A DNA stretch of 64,000 bases, taken from JACCZX01 sp963807155 (GTDB lineage: Bacteria > Pseudomonadota > Gammaproteobacteria > Burkholderiales > Burkholderiaceae_F). Both the position numbers and the translations under genes were made by a program. Within the stretch, counting starts at the first letter, position 1; the number at the start of each line of letters is the position of its first letter. The notes beneath the pieces were generated by a model that saw only the letters and a program-made list of their open reading frames with translations, ran no database searches and was not told where the DNA came from. Below, piece by piece: positions 29,166 to 38,709 of the stretch. The DNA lies in NCBI GenBank assembly GCA_963807155.1, contig CAWEAZ010000029.1, forward strand, positions 62,001 through 126,000. Reading direction: 5' to 3'.

Positions 29166-29621
29166 TCAGGCGCGTTGCGCGCTCGACAGACTCAGCAACA
29201 CCGAATTGACATCGACCAGGCGTCTACCTTTCAGACGTTTCCGCATGTCGGCCTGCGCTCTTTCCCACAACGGCATCGCAACCGAAAATGCCCGGCGACC
29301 ACGCACTGTCGCTTGCACCTGCTTTTCGCGCCGGTCGCTGCCGGCACGTAGCGATACGAGCTTGTCGCGCTCCAGAAGCTTGAGCGTTCTCGTCAAGGAA
29401 GAGTCGTCCATCGCTATGGTCTTCGCAATCTTTCCCACAGTGCCATCACCTACCGCCACCACCGCCCAAAGAACAGCGAGCTGTGTAGAGCGCAGTCCGC
29501 TCGGCTTCAAGTGCTCGTCGTAGACGCTTGTCAGCGCCCGTGCCGCCATTCGCACATTTCCGCACAAGCAATCGAAGCCACGTGGCCGAAACCTCTTGAG
29601 AACATTATCGTGTCTCGTCAT
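29166..29621 (-). CDS. MarR family transcriptional regulator
   Basis: The winged-helix MarR core is clear: LRSTQLAVLWAVVAVGDGTV, then KIAKTIAMDDSSLTRTLKLLERDKLVSLRAG and the wing with SDRREKQVQATVRG. Start MTRHDNVLKRF at 29621 (or MVVYAEM at 29639) was preferred over the long upstream extension, which lacks family similarity. It lies 37 bases upstream of the AraC gene on the same strand. Targets are unknown; it may control its neighbours or the TonB receptor behind it. Confidence 0.87.
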   Translation of the reverse strand: MTRHDNVLKRFRPRGFDCLCGNVRMAARALTSVYDEHLKPSGLRSTQLAVLWAVVAVGDGTVGKIAKTIAMDDSSLTRTLKLLERDKLVSLRAGSDRREKQVQATVRGRRAFSVAMPLWERAQADMRKRLKGRRLVDVNSVLLSLSSAQRA

Positions 29622-29734
29622 CTCTGCGTATACAACCATTGTTGTTGGACAGAGACGGATGCTAGCGCAATGTGAATGAAACGTAACAAAAGCGGTGTCA
29701 ACCGGCTTTTTCTGGGTGCGAATTCGCAACGAAA

Positions 29735-29766
29735 AAACGGGCGGAGCCGGAGGCGTCCGCCCGTTC
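29735..29766 (-). terminator. Rho-independent terminator of the first TonB-dependent receptor gene
   Basis: On the minus strand a ten-base-pair stem AACGGGCGGA/TCCGCCCGTT encloses a short inner hairpin and is followed by TTTT. It lies just past the receptor stop codon. Confidence 0.82.
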
Positions 29767-29778
29767 GCGTGGGAACCG

Positions 29779-32543
29779 TTAGAACGTGTAGCTTGCTGCG
29801 AGCACGTAGGTCCGACCTAACGGATTCGACCACTGATCGTCATAGCCGCGCGCGTTGAAACGCGACGACTGGTTTGAGAACGGTGGATCGGTATCCAGCA
29901 CATTCAGTATGCCGCCGCGCAGGGTAATGCCCTTGAAGCCGGAATACGACACCGAAAGATCGAAGATCGAATAATCCTGCACGCGGTTGTCTCTGAATGC
30001 GGGCGCAACGCTGCTCGCGCCGTTTTGATCGCGGTACCCGGACAGGAAGCGGTGGAACAAATTCCCCGACCACACATTCTGTTGCCAACCGATGGTCGTC
30101 ACCTGCTGATAGCGGATCACCGGCCCGGCAAACTGAGCGTTGTAGTTGCCCACCGGGTTAAAGAACTGTCCGTCTTTGACGACCTGGAACTCGTACTTGA
30201 TCACGTACGTGCCGCGAACGCCGACAGAAAATCTGCCGTATGCCGTGGCTTCGCTCTGCCAATTAGCTTGCAGATCCAGCCGCTCGTTTGAACCTCCCCC
30301 AGGTTCTGATTGGTGTTGATGACATAGGCGAGCGGGTCAACGCCTCCGGGGTTCTGACACGCACCCAGGGCAGCTTGCCGCGCCGCGGGCGCCTGGCTGC
30401 ATCGAACGAACAGGCTTGCGTACTGCACCGGGTCGCCGAAAATCGTTTGGTCACCCAGCACGCTGATCGCGTCTTTGATGTCGTAGCTCCAGTAGTCGAG
30501 GCCAAAGCTAAAGGATCGAACCGGCTGCGCGACAAAGCCCACAGTCCATGCGCGCGACTCCTCCGGCAATAGGCTCTGGTTGCCGCCCTGCAGTTGCTGA
30601 AACTGAAGTCCGCAGTCGCGGCTCGCCTGCGCGCCGGCGATGGGGACACCGTTTGGACACAGAATCGGATCGTTGTAGCGCGTCGGTGTAAACGTCGTTT
30701 GCTGTGGTAAGTACAGCTGCGTCAACGTCGGCGCTGCAAATCCAGTGTTGTACGAACCCCGCAACAGCAGCTGCGACGTCGGTGTGTACCGAAACGAAAT
30801 CTTCGGATTGGTCGTGGCGCCGAAATCGCTGTAATGGTCGTACCGGATCGAGGCGTTGATTTCCAGAGTCTTCGCCATCGGGAAGCTCATCTCCAGCCCG
30901 ATCGCGCGAATGTTGCGATCTCCCTCTCGCAACGCACCTGCACCCGCAAGGCCCGAGCTGGCCGCCTGGCTGGCCTTCGCCACGTCCGTGCGGTAGACCA
31001 TTTCCTCCTCGCGAAATTCGACGCCGACTGCCGCGGTGATCGGACCGCCCGGCAGCTGGCCGAACTGACGCGAAGCAACACCACTGACGCTACGTAACTC
31101 GCCCTCGCCCTCCTGCACGACTCCAGGCACCGTGTTGCTTTGCAAGTAGGCAAGGCCCGCGGGCGATTGGTCACCGAACGGGTTTAGAAACGGCGCACCT
31201 CCAATGCCGGTCACACCGTTGCGCAATGCCGTCGTGCCTGGGTAGCCATTGATGAATTCGTTGTCGATTTCGGCTTTTGACCACAACACCGCCGCCTGAT
31301 AGTCCCACCCGGCAGCCGAGCCTTCGAGCCCTGCGACGATGCGTTGCGTATCGTTTTCCTGCTCGTTGATGCGTGAGCCCAGCACCGTCGTGCGCCATGA
31401 CACCGAAATCGGCTGTGTCGCATTCAGCCCAGGGTTGGTGATTGGCGTGATGCCGTTGCCCGGATAGAAAGGACTTGTCGGCGTCATCGTCAGCCCTGTT
31501 TCCGGCGATGGCGCAACCACCGTAGTGAGCTTGTTGTACGAGTGAAAGTACTCGACGTACGCCGTGTTGTTCGTGCCAAGCGCGAGCGAGCCGCGCAGGA
31601 ACGCCGACCACTGGTCCTGTTCGGGTATCTGATTGGTGAACGCCTGCGTATCGGCGCCGCACACGTTGGTGCCGAGCCCGAGTCCGCCCTGCGCAAACGT
31701 CGGCCCTGAATTGATCGACGTCGGAGGAAAGCAGCCCGGCAGAGACGGATTGGTATTTGAAATGGTGGTGACGCCTCCCACTGTCTGGCTGTAGTTGCCT
31801 GGAAACGTGGTCGGGCTCAGCGCGTTGAATCCGTGTTCCGGTATGAATGCGCTGCGCGAAAAGTCGCGTTCGGTGCCGCTCATTGGCTTGGCGGCGCGAT
31901 AGTTGAAGCTACCGTACGCGTTCCATCCCTGCGTAGCGAGATCGCCGAAGCCTCCGAGCAAGCTTCCGGTGTAGACCTCGCCGCCGCTTTCCTCCGGGAT
32001 TTGCGCCTCCGCACTGATAGTGACGCCTTTGTAGTCTTTGCGCGTGATGAAATTGATGACGCCAGCAATGGCATCGGTTCCGTAGGTCGCCGAGGCGCCA
32101 TCAGGCAACGTTTCTATGCGGTGAACCGCTGCGAGCGGCAAAGTATTGAGATCGACCGCGACGCTCGAAAACGGATTGCTCACGACACGCTTGCCGTTCA
32201 GCAGCACCAATGTGCGCTGCGCACCCAGCGAACGCAGGTCTGCGTAGGCCACTGCACCATTGCCCTGACTCACTGACCTGCTGGTGACCGTGCCACCCTG
32301 CACCTGTGTGATGAACTTCACCGCCTGCTCAGCGTTGGTTACACCGGCCTTCTGCAGCTCTTCAACACTGATCGTGATCACAGGCAACGCCGTCTCGCCT
32401 TCGATGCGTCTGATCAACGAGCCAGTCACTTCAACACGATCGAGCGTTTGCTGCGTCTGAGCGATTGCTGTCGGTGTGAATCCAATAAGGCCTGCGCCCA
32501 ATGCGGCGCTAACCGCAAGGCTAAGTTGCGTTCGCTTGAACAT
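29779..32543 (-). CDS. TonB-dependent outer-membrane receptor 1, one frameshift near 30285
   Basis: Start MFKRTQLSLAVSAALGAGL at 32543 follows GGGGGA and opens a signal peptide. The plug begins QTLDRVEVTGSLIRRIEGE and includes RTLVLLNGKRVVSNPF, IETLPDGASATYGTDAIAGVINF. The barrel ends GGILNVLDTDPPF and YVLAASYTF, with the C-terminal Phe required for outer-membrane insertion. A shift near 30285 splits off the last strands. It resembles receptor 2 throughout and belongs to the large receptor group seen in Burkholderiales and Xanthomonadales. No ligand is indicated by the neighbours. Confidence 0.88.
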
Positions 32544-32558
32544 CTGTTGTATCCCCCG

Positions 32559-32576
32559 TAGTCGCTTAAACAACTA
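32559..32576 (-). promoter_or_regulatory. Leader hairpin upstream of receptor 1 (shared with receptor 2)
   Basis: The sequence tagtcgcttaaacaacta is an imperfect palindrome that can form a short hairpin directly upstream of the ribosome site. A close relative, gagtcgttcaaacaactc, stands at the same place before receptor 2, with compensating end changes (ta..ta versus ga..tc). That supports a structured element and not chance. Confidence 0.5.
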
Positions 32577-32613
32577 AGCGCGGCGAGACTATCTTTCGAG
32601 GAACGCACAGTGC

Positions 32614-32632
32614 GTTGCAGTTATTGCTAATC
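32614..32632 (-). promoter_or_regulatory. Conserved upstream motif of receptor 1
   Basis: On the minus strand GATTAGCAATAACTGCAAC lies about 70 bases upstream of the start. The corresponding site before receptor 2 reads GATTAGCAATTTCTGCAAC, two bases different. It is probably part of a shared promoter or a regulator site. Confidence 0.5.
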
Positions 32633-32696
32633 GTGGAAGCGCCGCATGCAAAACAACGCTCGCGCGTTATGTAACGCGGGCGTTGCAATTAGAAAA

Positions 32697-32724
32697 ACAA
32701 AACCCGCCGACGGCGGGTTTTGTT
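32697..32724 (-). terminator. Rho-independent terminator of the second TonB-dependent receptor gene
   Basis: The inverted repeat aacaaaacccgcc, loop gac, ggcgggttttgtt lies immediately after the stop of the minus-strand receptor 2. It has T-rich sequence on both sides. Confidence 0.85.
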
Positions 32725-32737
32725 AGAGCGATCGTGT

Positions 32738-35548
32738 CTACAAAAACTTGTACGTAACGCGACCGTAAAAGAAGCGCCCCCTTGGATCGACATACAGCGG
32801 GTCGTATCCAGCTTGGAACGATGTCTGCCCTCCGGCGTTCGTGTACGGCGGATCCTTGTCGAAGATGTTGCGAGCGCCGAGGGTCAGTGTCAGATTCTTG
32901 AAGCCGGTGTAGACGCCCTGCAAGTGATAGATCTCGTATGAGCCCACCTTGCGCGGCACGAACGCCGGATCGGTCGGGTCTTCGAATGATCCTGGAAGAT
33001 CGTTGTACTTTTTCTGAAACTGCTGCGCGAACGTCAGTGCCAATGGGCCGTAAGTCCAGGTCGCGGTTGCATAGTGGCGCCAACGGACGATCACGCCGCC
33101 GGTATTGTTGTTTGCGGTGTCGAGCACGCTGGTGAAAGAGCCATCGGGGTTTTGCGTGTCGTACTTGGTGAAGTAAGTGCCGTTCAGCGAGAACCCTAAC
33201 CGGCCATAGGTGCCGACCGGTGTGGCAGCACGAAAGTCGACATCGAAGCCAACCAGGTACGCACGTCCGAGATTGATGTTGGTCTGGTTAATGTCGATGA
33301 TCGGCCCGGGAATCGTCACTCCCCCGACGACCTGCGGTGCACCGCGCGTCACGAGAGAGCCATAACGTCCGAGGTCGGAAAGAATGGTGGCTGCCGGAAT
33401 GCCCTGCGAAATCACTTCTTCCAGCTTGATGTTGAAGTAATCCACCGCAAGCGAAACGTTGTTGGTCGGCTCAAGAACGATGCCCACCGTCACGTTTCTC
33501 GACTCCTCTGGCTGCAGAGTCGTATTGCCGCCATTGGTGATCGGAAACTGCGTGACGCAGTCCAACCCGGATCCGGTGATTGGGCAGCGAATTGGATCGT
33601 TCAATCCGGGCGGCGTGACGCCGGTTGTTTGCGGCGCATACAGGTCAAGCAGGCTGGGAGCACGGAACCCCATGCCGGCCGACGCTCGCAGCAGCACCTG
33701 ACTTATTGGCTGATAGCGAATGCCGACCTTTGGATTGGTGGAAGATCCGACCCCTTCGTAGTCGTCGTAGCGGAGCGCGGCGTTCAGCTCGAGCGAACGC
33801 AGAACCGGCGCCGCCACTTCGGCGAACAATGCGTACACGTTACGGTCGCGATCCACCGGGAAGAAGTTGCCTCCAAAGCCGGTCAGATCGCCCTGCTGCA
33901 ATGCCACTGCAGGATCGAGTTTGTAATCCTCTTTACGTGCTTCGGCACCGAACGCCAGACCGATGGGTCCACCCGCCAACTGCCCCACCTGAGTTGAGGC
34001 TGTGCCAGACAGGCTGAACAAACTGGTTTGGGTTTTCAGCGCATCTCCAGTGAACTTGGTGGCGTCCAGTGCCGCCTGTACGGCCGGAGTTTGCGGGCCG
34101 AAGAAGTTGACCTGGCCGCTGTTAAGTAACGGCATGATCTGCGTGAGACGCACGAAACCATCGTTGACCGTTTGCTTGACGTCGCTCGCGCTATAAAGAA
34201 GTGCACCTTGATAGTCCCAGTTCGACCACGTCCCTCGTGCACCCAGCACCAGGCGCGACGCTTCGGACGTATCCGTCGTGTCTCGATCTCCAACGGCCGA
34301 TGCGCGCCACCGAACGAGAAGATCGGGAGTCGCGCCTCCCGTTTGCGATTGCACGAACGCCGTCGGGTAGTACGGGCTGGTCGACGTCAGCAGAATCGTC
34401 GAATAGGGAATGCCGCTTATCTCGCCCGGCGGCAGTTGCGCCCCGCCGACGAAATTACTGTACGGGAACGTACCTGCCAATGGATTATTCAGCGGAATAG
34501 TGAACTGGTCAGAGATAGGCGTCGGCTGAATGCGTGTGTTCTGCTCGCTCTTGTAAAACGATCCTTCGGCAAACAGCTGAACGTTTGGCGTAAGGTCGAA
34601 CCGCCCACTTGCGAAGATTCCGTAGCGCTCGGTTTCCGGAAACAGCGAAAGTATCGGCGAAGGATCGAAGCGGCAAGTTTGGACTCCAAACTGTTCGAAG
34701 AGCGGGCTCACGGTGGCGTAGGGTCTCGGACAGCCTGGATACGACGGATTGCCGCCGGCCGAACCGTCTATCGCTGCGACATTGGCTGGAAACGTATTGC
34801 CGGACGTCGTGTCATTAAGGTTATCGACGTTGATGCCCGACGCGGCGAAAGCGCGGTCTCGGCCAAATAGCGCTTTCTCTTTCTGATAGCTGACAACAGC
34901 GAACGCGTTGTACCGATCCTTGGCGAGATCACCGAAGCCAAACGTGGCGCTAGCGCGCGTGACCGAGCCAGAGTCACCAGTCGCCGCGCCGTATTCTGCG
35001 GTCGCTTCGATACCGGTGTATTCGCGGCGCAGGATGAAGTTGACGACGCCGGCAATCGCATCGGAGCCATAGATCGCGGACGCACCATCTTTCAAGATCT
35101 CGACGCGATCGATCGCGGCCAGCGGAAGGCTGTTGATATCAACCGAGACACTGTCGTTGGTAAAACCGTAGCCGTAGGGCGAGACGCGCCTGCCGTTAAT
35201 GAGCACCAGCGTTCTTTGCGAACCAAGTCCTCGCAGTGAAATCGCGGAGATACCCAGTGTTGTGGCCGAGGACGCCGAAGAGTTCGTAAGCGACCCCGAA
35301 CTGGAATTCGCCGAGATTGTCTGCATCAACTGCTCGACGTTCGATGCACCGGTGCGCTGAATCTCCTCTCGCGTGATGATCTGCACCGGCAATGCAGTTT
35401 CAGCGCCGATCCGCTTGATGCTCGAGCCGGTGACCTCCACGCGATCCAATTGCTGCGTGGCCTGGGCCAATGCATCGGTCGCGGTTGCAACGAGTGCAGC
35501 AGCGAGTGCGGCGCTGACGGCGATGCTGAGTTGCGTTCGATTGAACAT
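32738..35548 (-). CDS. TonB-dependent outer-membrane receptor 2
   Basis: The 936-residue protein is uninterrupted. Signal peptide MFNRTQLSIAVSAALAAAL is followed by the plug (QQLDRVEVTGSSIKRIGAET, RTLVLINGRRVSPYGYGF, IEILKDGASAIYGSDAIAGV) and a long barrel ending LTLGARNIFDKDPPYTNAGG and FYGRVTYKFL. It uses TonB energy to import a large or scarce ligand; the ligand is not deducible. It is clearly homologous to receptor 1 next door, with the same start MFxRTQLSxAVSAAL, so the pair arose by duplication and then diverged strongly. Confidence 0.93.
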   Translation of the reverse strand: MFNRTQLSIAVSAALAAALVATATDALAQATQQLDRVEVTGSSIKRIGAETALPVQIITREEIQRTGASNVEQLMQTISANSSSGSLTNSSASSATTLGISAISLRGLGSQRTLVLINGRRVSPYGYGFTNDSVSVDINSLPLAAIDRVEILKDGASAIYGSDAIAGVVNFILRREYTGIEATAEYGAATGDSGSVTRASATFGFGDLAKDRYNAFAVVSYQKEKALFGRDRAFAASGINVDNLNDTTSGNTFPANVAAIDGSAGGNPSYPGCPRPYATVSPLFEQFGVQTCRFDPSPILSLFPETERYGIFASGRFDLTPNVQLFAEGSFYKSEQNTRIQPTPISDQFTIPLNNPLAGTFPYSNFVGGAQLPPGEISGIPYSTILLTSTSPYYPTAFVQSQTGGATPDLLVRWRASAVGDRDTTDTSEASRLVLGARGTWSNWDYQGALLYSASDVKQTVNDGFVRLTQIMPLLNSGQVNFFGPQTPAVQAALDATKFTGDALKTQTSLFSLSGTASTQVGQLAGGPIGLAFGAEARKEDYKLDPAVALQQGDLTGFGGNFFPVDRDRNVYALFAEVAAPVLRSLELNAALRYDDYEGVGSSTNPKVGIRYQPISQVLLRASAGMGFRAPSLLDLYAPQTTGVTPPGLNDPIRCPITGSGLDCVTQFPITNGGNTTLQPEESRNVTVGIVLEPTNNVSLAVDYFNIKLEEVISQGIPAATILSDLGRYGSLVTRGAPQVVGGVTIPGPIIDINQTNINLGRAYLVGFDVDFRAATPVGTYGRLGFSLNGTYFTKYDTQNPDGSFTSVLDTANNNTGGVIVRWRHYATATWTYGPLALTFAQQFQKKYNDLPGSFEDPTDPAFVPRKVGSYEIYHLQGVYTGFKNLTLTLGARNIFDKDPPYTNAGGQTSFQAGYDPLYVDPRGRFFYGRVTYKFL

Positions 35549-35559
35549 GTGTCTCCTCT

Positions 35560-35577
35560 GAGTCGTTCAAACAACTC
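35560..35577 (-). promoter_or_regulatory. Leader hairpin upstream of receptor 2
   Basis: The near-perfect palindrome gagtcgttcaaacaactc sits immediately upstream of the GAGGAG ribosome site (35553-35558). It is the counterpart of 32559-32576 before receptor 1. If folded in mRNA it would border the ribosome site and could influence translation; as DNA it could be an operator. Confidence 0.5.
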
Positions 35578-35610
35578 AGGCGAGGCTATCCGCGCGCGTG
35601 TTGAACGCGG

Positions 35611-35629
35611 GTTGCAGAAATTGCTAATC
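35611..35629 (-). promoter_or_regulatory. Conserved upstream motif of receptor 2
   Basis: The minus-strand sequence GATTAGCAATTTCTGCAAC is 63 bases upstream of the start and matches 17 of 19 bases at 32614-32632. The surrounding sequence is less similar, which makes the motif stand out. Confidence 0.5.
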
Positions 35630-35781
35630 ACATTGAAGCAACCGAAAAGCAACAGCACGTATTTTCGTGAGTAAGAACAAAATCGAGTCGATTCGCAACT
35701 TCTGCACCCTCTGGTGCGACGCTGAACGGTACGATCGAGCGAACAGGCGTTGAGTTAGCTAATGTCACAGCAGAAATACAA

Positions 35782-36303
35782 ATGGCTGCACGAATGCCAC
35801 AGTCTTATTTGAAAGTTGGGGCTGCACTGTTGATTGCGCTGACGGTATCGGCCCAAACGCCGTCAAACGTAGTTGCGCCGCGCTGTTCGTCGGCGGAGCA
35901 CCGTCAGTTCGATTTCTGGCTTGGCGACTGGGACGTGACGCAGGGTGGTAAGAGTGCGGGGCGCAACATCATCCGCTCGATCCTGAACGGCTGTGCAATC
36001 AGCGAGGAGTGGTCGGGAACGGGCGGCTTCAAGGGCACCAGCTTGAACTTCTACAACGCCGATACCAAACGCTGGCACCAGACTTGGATCGATTCGCAGG
36101 GCCAAAGCCTCGCCCTCGACGGCCAATTCGAGGCCGGCAGCATGACGCTACAAAGCGTCGCGGCAGACAACATGCCACGCCATCGAATCACCTGGACGCC
36201 GCTGCCCGACAAGTCTGTGCGTCAGCTATGGCAGGTTCGCGAAGCGTCGGGAAGCGAATGGAAGACACTGTTCGACGGCAACTATTCCGTACGTGTGAAT
36301 TGA
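35782..36303 (+). CDS. Exported DUF1579-like protein
   Basis: The 173-residue protein has a signal peptide (YLKVGAALLIALTVSAQ). Next comes the motif RQFDFWLGDWDVTQGG, typical of DUF1579-like lipocalin-fold proteins. It continues ISEEWSGTGGFKGTSLNFYN and WHQTWIDSQGQSLALDGQF. No catalytic residues can be named. The start may be ATG 35782 or ATG 35794; neither has a strong ribosome site. It ends at a shared bidirectional terminator. Confidence 0.78.
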   Translation: MAARMPQSYLKVGAALLIALTVSAQTPSNVVAPRCSSAEHRQFDFWLGDWDVTQGGKSAGRNIIRSILNGCAISEEWSGTGGFKGTSLNFYNADTKRWHQTWIDSQGQSLALDGQFEAGSMTLQSVAADNMPRHRITWTPLPDKSVRQLWQVREASGSEWKTLFDGNYSVRVN

Positions 36304-36322
36304 ACGCTCCTCGATGGCAGCA

Positions 36323-36347
36323 AAAAGGGCTCGCGTCGAGCCCTTTT
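36323..36347. terminator. Bidirectional rho-independent terminator
   Basis: The stem aaaagggctcg, loop cgt, cgagccctttt lies between two convergent genes and has A and T runs at both ends. It serves the plus-strand DUF1579-like gene and plausibly the minus-strand small gene as well. Confidence 0.85.
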
Positions 36348-36362
36348 GCTTTCGTCCTCTTC

Positions 36363-36662
36363 CTATGAACCGCCGTAGACCTTCCACTCATCGATAAACA
36401 TCTTGAAGCCTTCCTTGGTCATCATGTCGCCCTTCATTAGCATCTTGTTCTTTTCGGCAGGCATTTTCTTCATCTTGGCCATCATCGCGTCGTAACGCAT
36501 GCCAGCGGCCTTCATGAATTGTTCTTTGGACACCATGCCATCCTTGTTTGCAGCCGTCTTGAAGAGATCGTCAAACTTGAATGGTTCCTCTTGTGCGGAT
36601 GCCATGGGCGCAAAGCCCATACACATCACCATTGCCGGAATTGCAAGCCATGCTTTTCTCAT
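36363..36662 (-). CDS. Small exported Met/Lys-rich protein with EF-hand-like segments
   Basis: The 99-residue protein has a signal peptide ending FAPMASAQ. The mature part contains FKTAANKDGMVSKEQFMKAAG, which looks like a weakened EF-hand loop, then a Met/Lys-rich helix (YDAMMAKMKKMPAEKNKMLM) and a second degenerate loop GDMMTKEGFKMFIDEW. Related proteins in Burkholderiales are annotated as hypothetical or EF-hand-like. Metal binding (calcium, or copper through the Met residues) is possible but unproven. Confidence 0.7.
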   Translation of the reverse strand: MRKAWLAIPAMVMCMGFAPMASAQEEPFKFDDLFKTAANKDGMVSKEQFMKAAGMRYDAMMAKMKKMPAEKNKMLMKGDMMTKEGFKMFIDEWKVYGGS

Positions 36663-36855
36663 TTGTCCATCTCCACGTGGTTAAAGTGCCTTTCCGGTCG
36701 GATTGCGCTACCTAGGTCAACAACCCGCCCGTCCCCGACTTCGCGCAAGCGCATGAAGTCGAGGGCTTAGTCGAGGTCCCTGCCCGGTTGATTACAGCCC
36801 CTGCGTTGGCGCTAACCCTGATGTAAATTCGTGTTCTGGCTCGATTTTCGGGTGT

Positions 36856-36929
36856 GCGGGTGTCGTTCAATGGCAGGACCTGAGCTTCCCAAGCTCAAGA
36901 CGTGGGTTCGATCCCCATCACCCGCTCCA
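36856..36929 (+). tRNA. tRNA-Gly (anticodon CCC)
   Basis: The cloverleaf folds fully. The acceptor stem is gcgggtg/cacccgc, the D arm is gttc..ggac, and the anticodon stem tgagc/gctca has loop ttcccaa, giving anticodon CCC. The T arm is gtggg-ttcgatc-cccat with one G-U pair, and the gene encodes its own CCA. The thiS start codon is 13 bases beyond the tRNA end. Confidence 0.95.
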
Positions 36930-36942
36930 AGCTTAACTGGTA

Positions 36943-37158
36943 ATGAACACGACTTCTATCTCAGTTGCGGTAAACGGACATACCCGCCAGGTGCCGCACA
37001 CAACCACCGTCGCGCAGTTGCTTACGGAACTCGACACCGCAGGCAAGCGAGTCGCCGTCGAGCGCAACGGTGAGATCGTGCCGAAGAGTCAGCACGACTC
37101 GACCAAACTCAGTAGCGGAGATCGGCTCGAGATCGTGATCGCGGTCGGAGGCGGCTGA
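36943..37158 (+). CDS. thiS: Sulfur carrier protein ThiS
   Basis: The 71-residue ubiquitin-like protein has VAVNGHTRQVPHTTTVAQLLTEL, RVAVERNGEIVPKS and DRLEIVIAVGGG. The C-terminal Gly-Gly is adenylated and thiocarboxylated to deliver sulfur for the thiazole ring of thiamine. Its stop overlaps the thiG start (TGATG). The ribosome site is weak, and the gene begins very close to the tRNA, suggesting shared transcription. Confidence 0.92.
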   Translation: MNTTSISVAVNGHTRQVPHTTTVAQLLTELDTAGKRVAVERNGEIVPKSQHDSTKLSSGDRLEIVIAVGGG

Positions 37159-37957
37159 TGAACGATGACCTGATCATTGGCGCGCGCAGATTCGGTTCGC
37201 GATTGCTGCTCGGCACCGGTAAGTACAAGGACCTCGCCGCAGACCAAGTTAGCGGTCGAAGCGAGCGGCGCGCAGATCATCACGGTCGCGATCCGCCGTA
37301 CCAATATCGGCCAGACGCGGGGCGAGCCCAATCTGCTCGACGTGCTGCCGCCCTCGAAATACACGATGTTGCCGAACAGCGCCGGTTGCTATACGGCCGA
37401 CGATGCCGTGCGCACGCTTGCGACTGGCGCGCGAACTGCTCGACGGCCACGCACTGACGAAGCTCGAAGTGCTCGGCGATCCGGAAACGCTGTATCCGAA
37501 CATGCCCGAAACGATCAAGGCCGCCGAACAACTGGTGCGCGAGGGCTTCGAAGTCATGGTTTATTGCAGCGACGACCCGATTCAGGCGCAGACGCTGCAG
37601 TCGATCGGTTGCGTCGCTGTGATGCCGCTGGCGTCGCTGATCGGCTCGGGCATGGGAATTCTGAATCCGTGGAACATTCAGTTGATCCTCGAGAAGGCCA
37701 CCGTGCCGGTGATCGTCGATGCGGGCGTCGGCACCGCCAGCGATGCGGCGATTGCGATGGAGCTCGGCTGCGCCGGCGTGCTGATGAACACCGCCGTGGC
37801 ACACGCGAAGCATCCGGTCAAAATGGCGAGTGCAATGCGCAAGGCCGTTGAAGCCGGCCGCGAAGCGTTCCTCGCCGGTCGCATGCCCAAAAAACTTTAC
37901 AGCGCGAGCCCCAGCTCACCGACCAGCGGCGTCATCGCACCGAGCAAAGCGGCTTGA
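37158..37957 (+). CDS. thiG: Thiazole synthase ThiG, two frameshifts (near 37240 and 37425)
   Basis: The three frame segments join into one ThiG of normal length: LIIGARRFGSRLLLGTGKY; then KLAVEASGAQIITVAIRRTN and LLPNSAGCYTA-type sequence (MLPNSAGCYTADDAVR); then HALTKLEVLGDPETLYPN, VMVYCSDDPIQAQTL, MPLASLIGSGMGILNP and VPVIVDAGVGTASDAA. The Lys in LTKLEVLGD is the imine-forming catalytic residue. Losing this enzyme would make thiamine synthesis fail while thiC, thiS and trmB look normal, so sequence error is more likely than mutation. Confidence 0.88.
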
Positions 37958-38709
37958 AGAGTCGGCCACCGGCAAACGTCGACGCCACGCCGGAGCAAAT
38001 TTCCGATGGCTCAGTGGCGGGCAGTCAGGCGCACCCGCACATACGCAGCTTCACATTAAGGCGTGGCCGCTTCACGCAAGCGCAGCGGCACGCGTTTGAC
38101 CATCTGCTGCCGGCGTTCGGCGTTCCATATGCATCCACTCCGATCGATCTGGCTCGCACTTTCGACCGTGATGCGCCCACGGTTCTCGAAATCGGCTGCG
38201 GCATGGGCGAGACCACGATTGCGATCGCGCAGGCGCGGCCGGATATCAATTTCCTCGGCGTCGAAGTCTTTACTGCCGGCGTCGGTGCGTTGTTGAAAGG
38301 CATCGGTGAACGTGGACTAACCAACGTACGCATCGTGCACCACGACGCGGTTGAGGTCGTGCGCGACATGATTGCACCCAACTCGCTGGCGGGCATCCAT
38401 GTCTTTTTTCCCGATCCCTGGCCGAAAAAACGCCACCACAAGCGACGGTTGTTGCAGCCAGCGTTTGTGGCGGTGCTTGCGGACCGGCTTGAACCGCAAG
38501 GCTACGTACATTGCGCCACCGATTGGGAGGACTACGCGCAGCAGGCGCTTCAGGTGTTCAGTGCAGAACCGAAGCTTGTAAACCTACACGCGGGCTATTC
38601 GCCGGCTCCGGAAAATCCGTTATGCACGCGTCCGGTCACCAAATTTCACGCGCGCGGCGAGCGGCTTGGCCATGCTACCTACGACCTAGTTTTCGCTCGC
38701 AGACCGTGA
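37954..38709 (+). CDS. trmB: tRNA (guanine-N7)-methyltransferase TrmB
   Basis: The 251-residue protein begins at TTG overlapping the thiG stop. It has the TrmB blocks: RSFTLRRGRFTQAQRHAF, the SAM site VLEIGCGMGETTIAIA, HVFFPDPWPKKRHHKRRLLQ and the C-terminal TRPVTKFHARGERLGH. It makes m7G46 in tRNAs. Its last 24 bases overlap the convergent AAA+ gene. Linkage of thiS, thiG and trmB is common in beta- and gammaproteobacteria. Confidence 0.94.
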   Translation: MKSRPPANVDATPEQISDGSVAGSQAHPHIRSFTLRRGRFTQAQRHAFDHLLPAFGVPYASTPIDLARTFDRDAPTVLEIGCGMGETTIAIAQARPDINFLGVEVFTAGVGALLKGIGERGLTNVRIVHHDAVEVVRDMIAPNSLAGIHVFFPDPWPKKRHHKRRLLQPAFVAVLADRLEPQGYVHCATDWEDYAQQALQVFSAEPKLVNLHAGYSPAPENPLCTRPVTKFHARGERLGHATYDLVFARRP

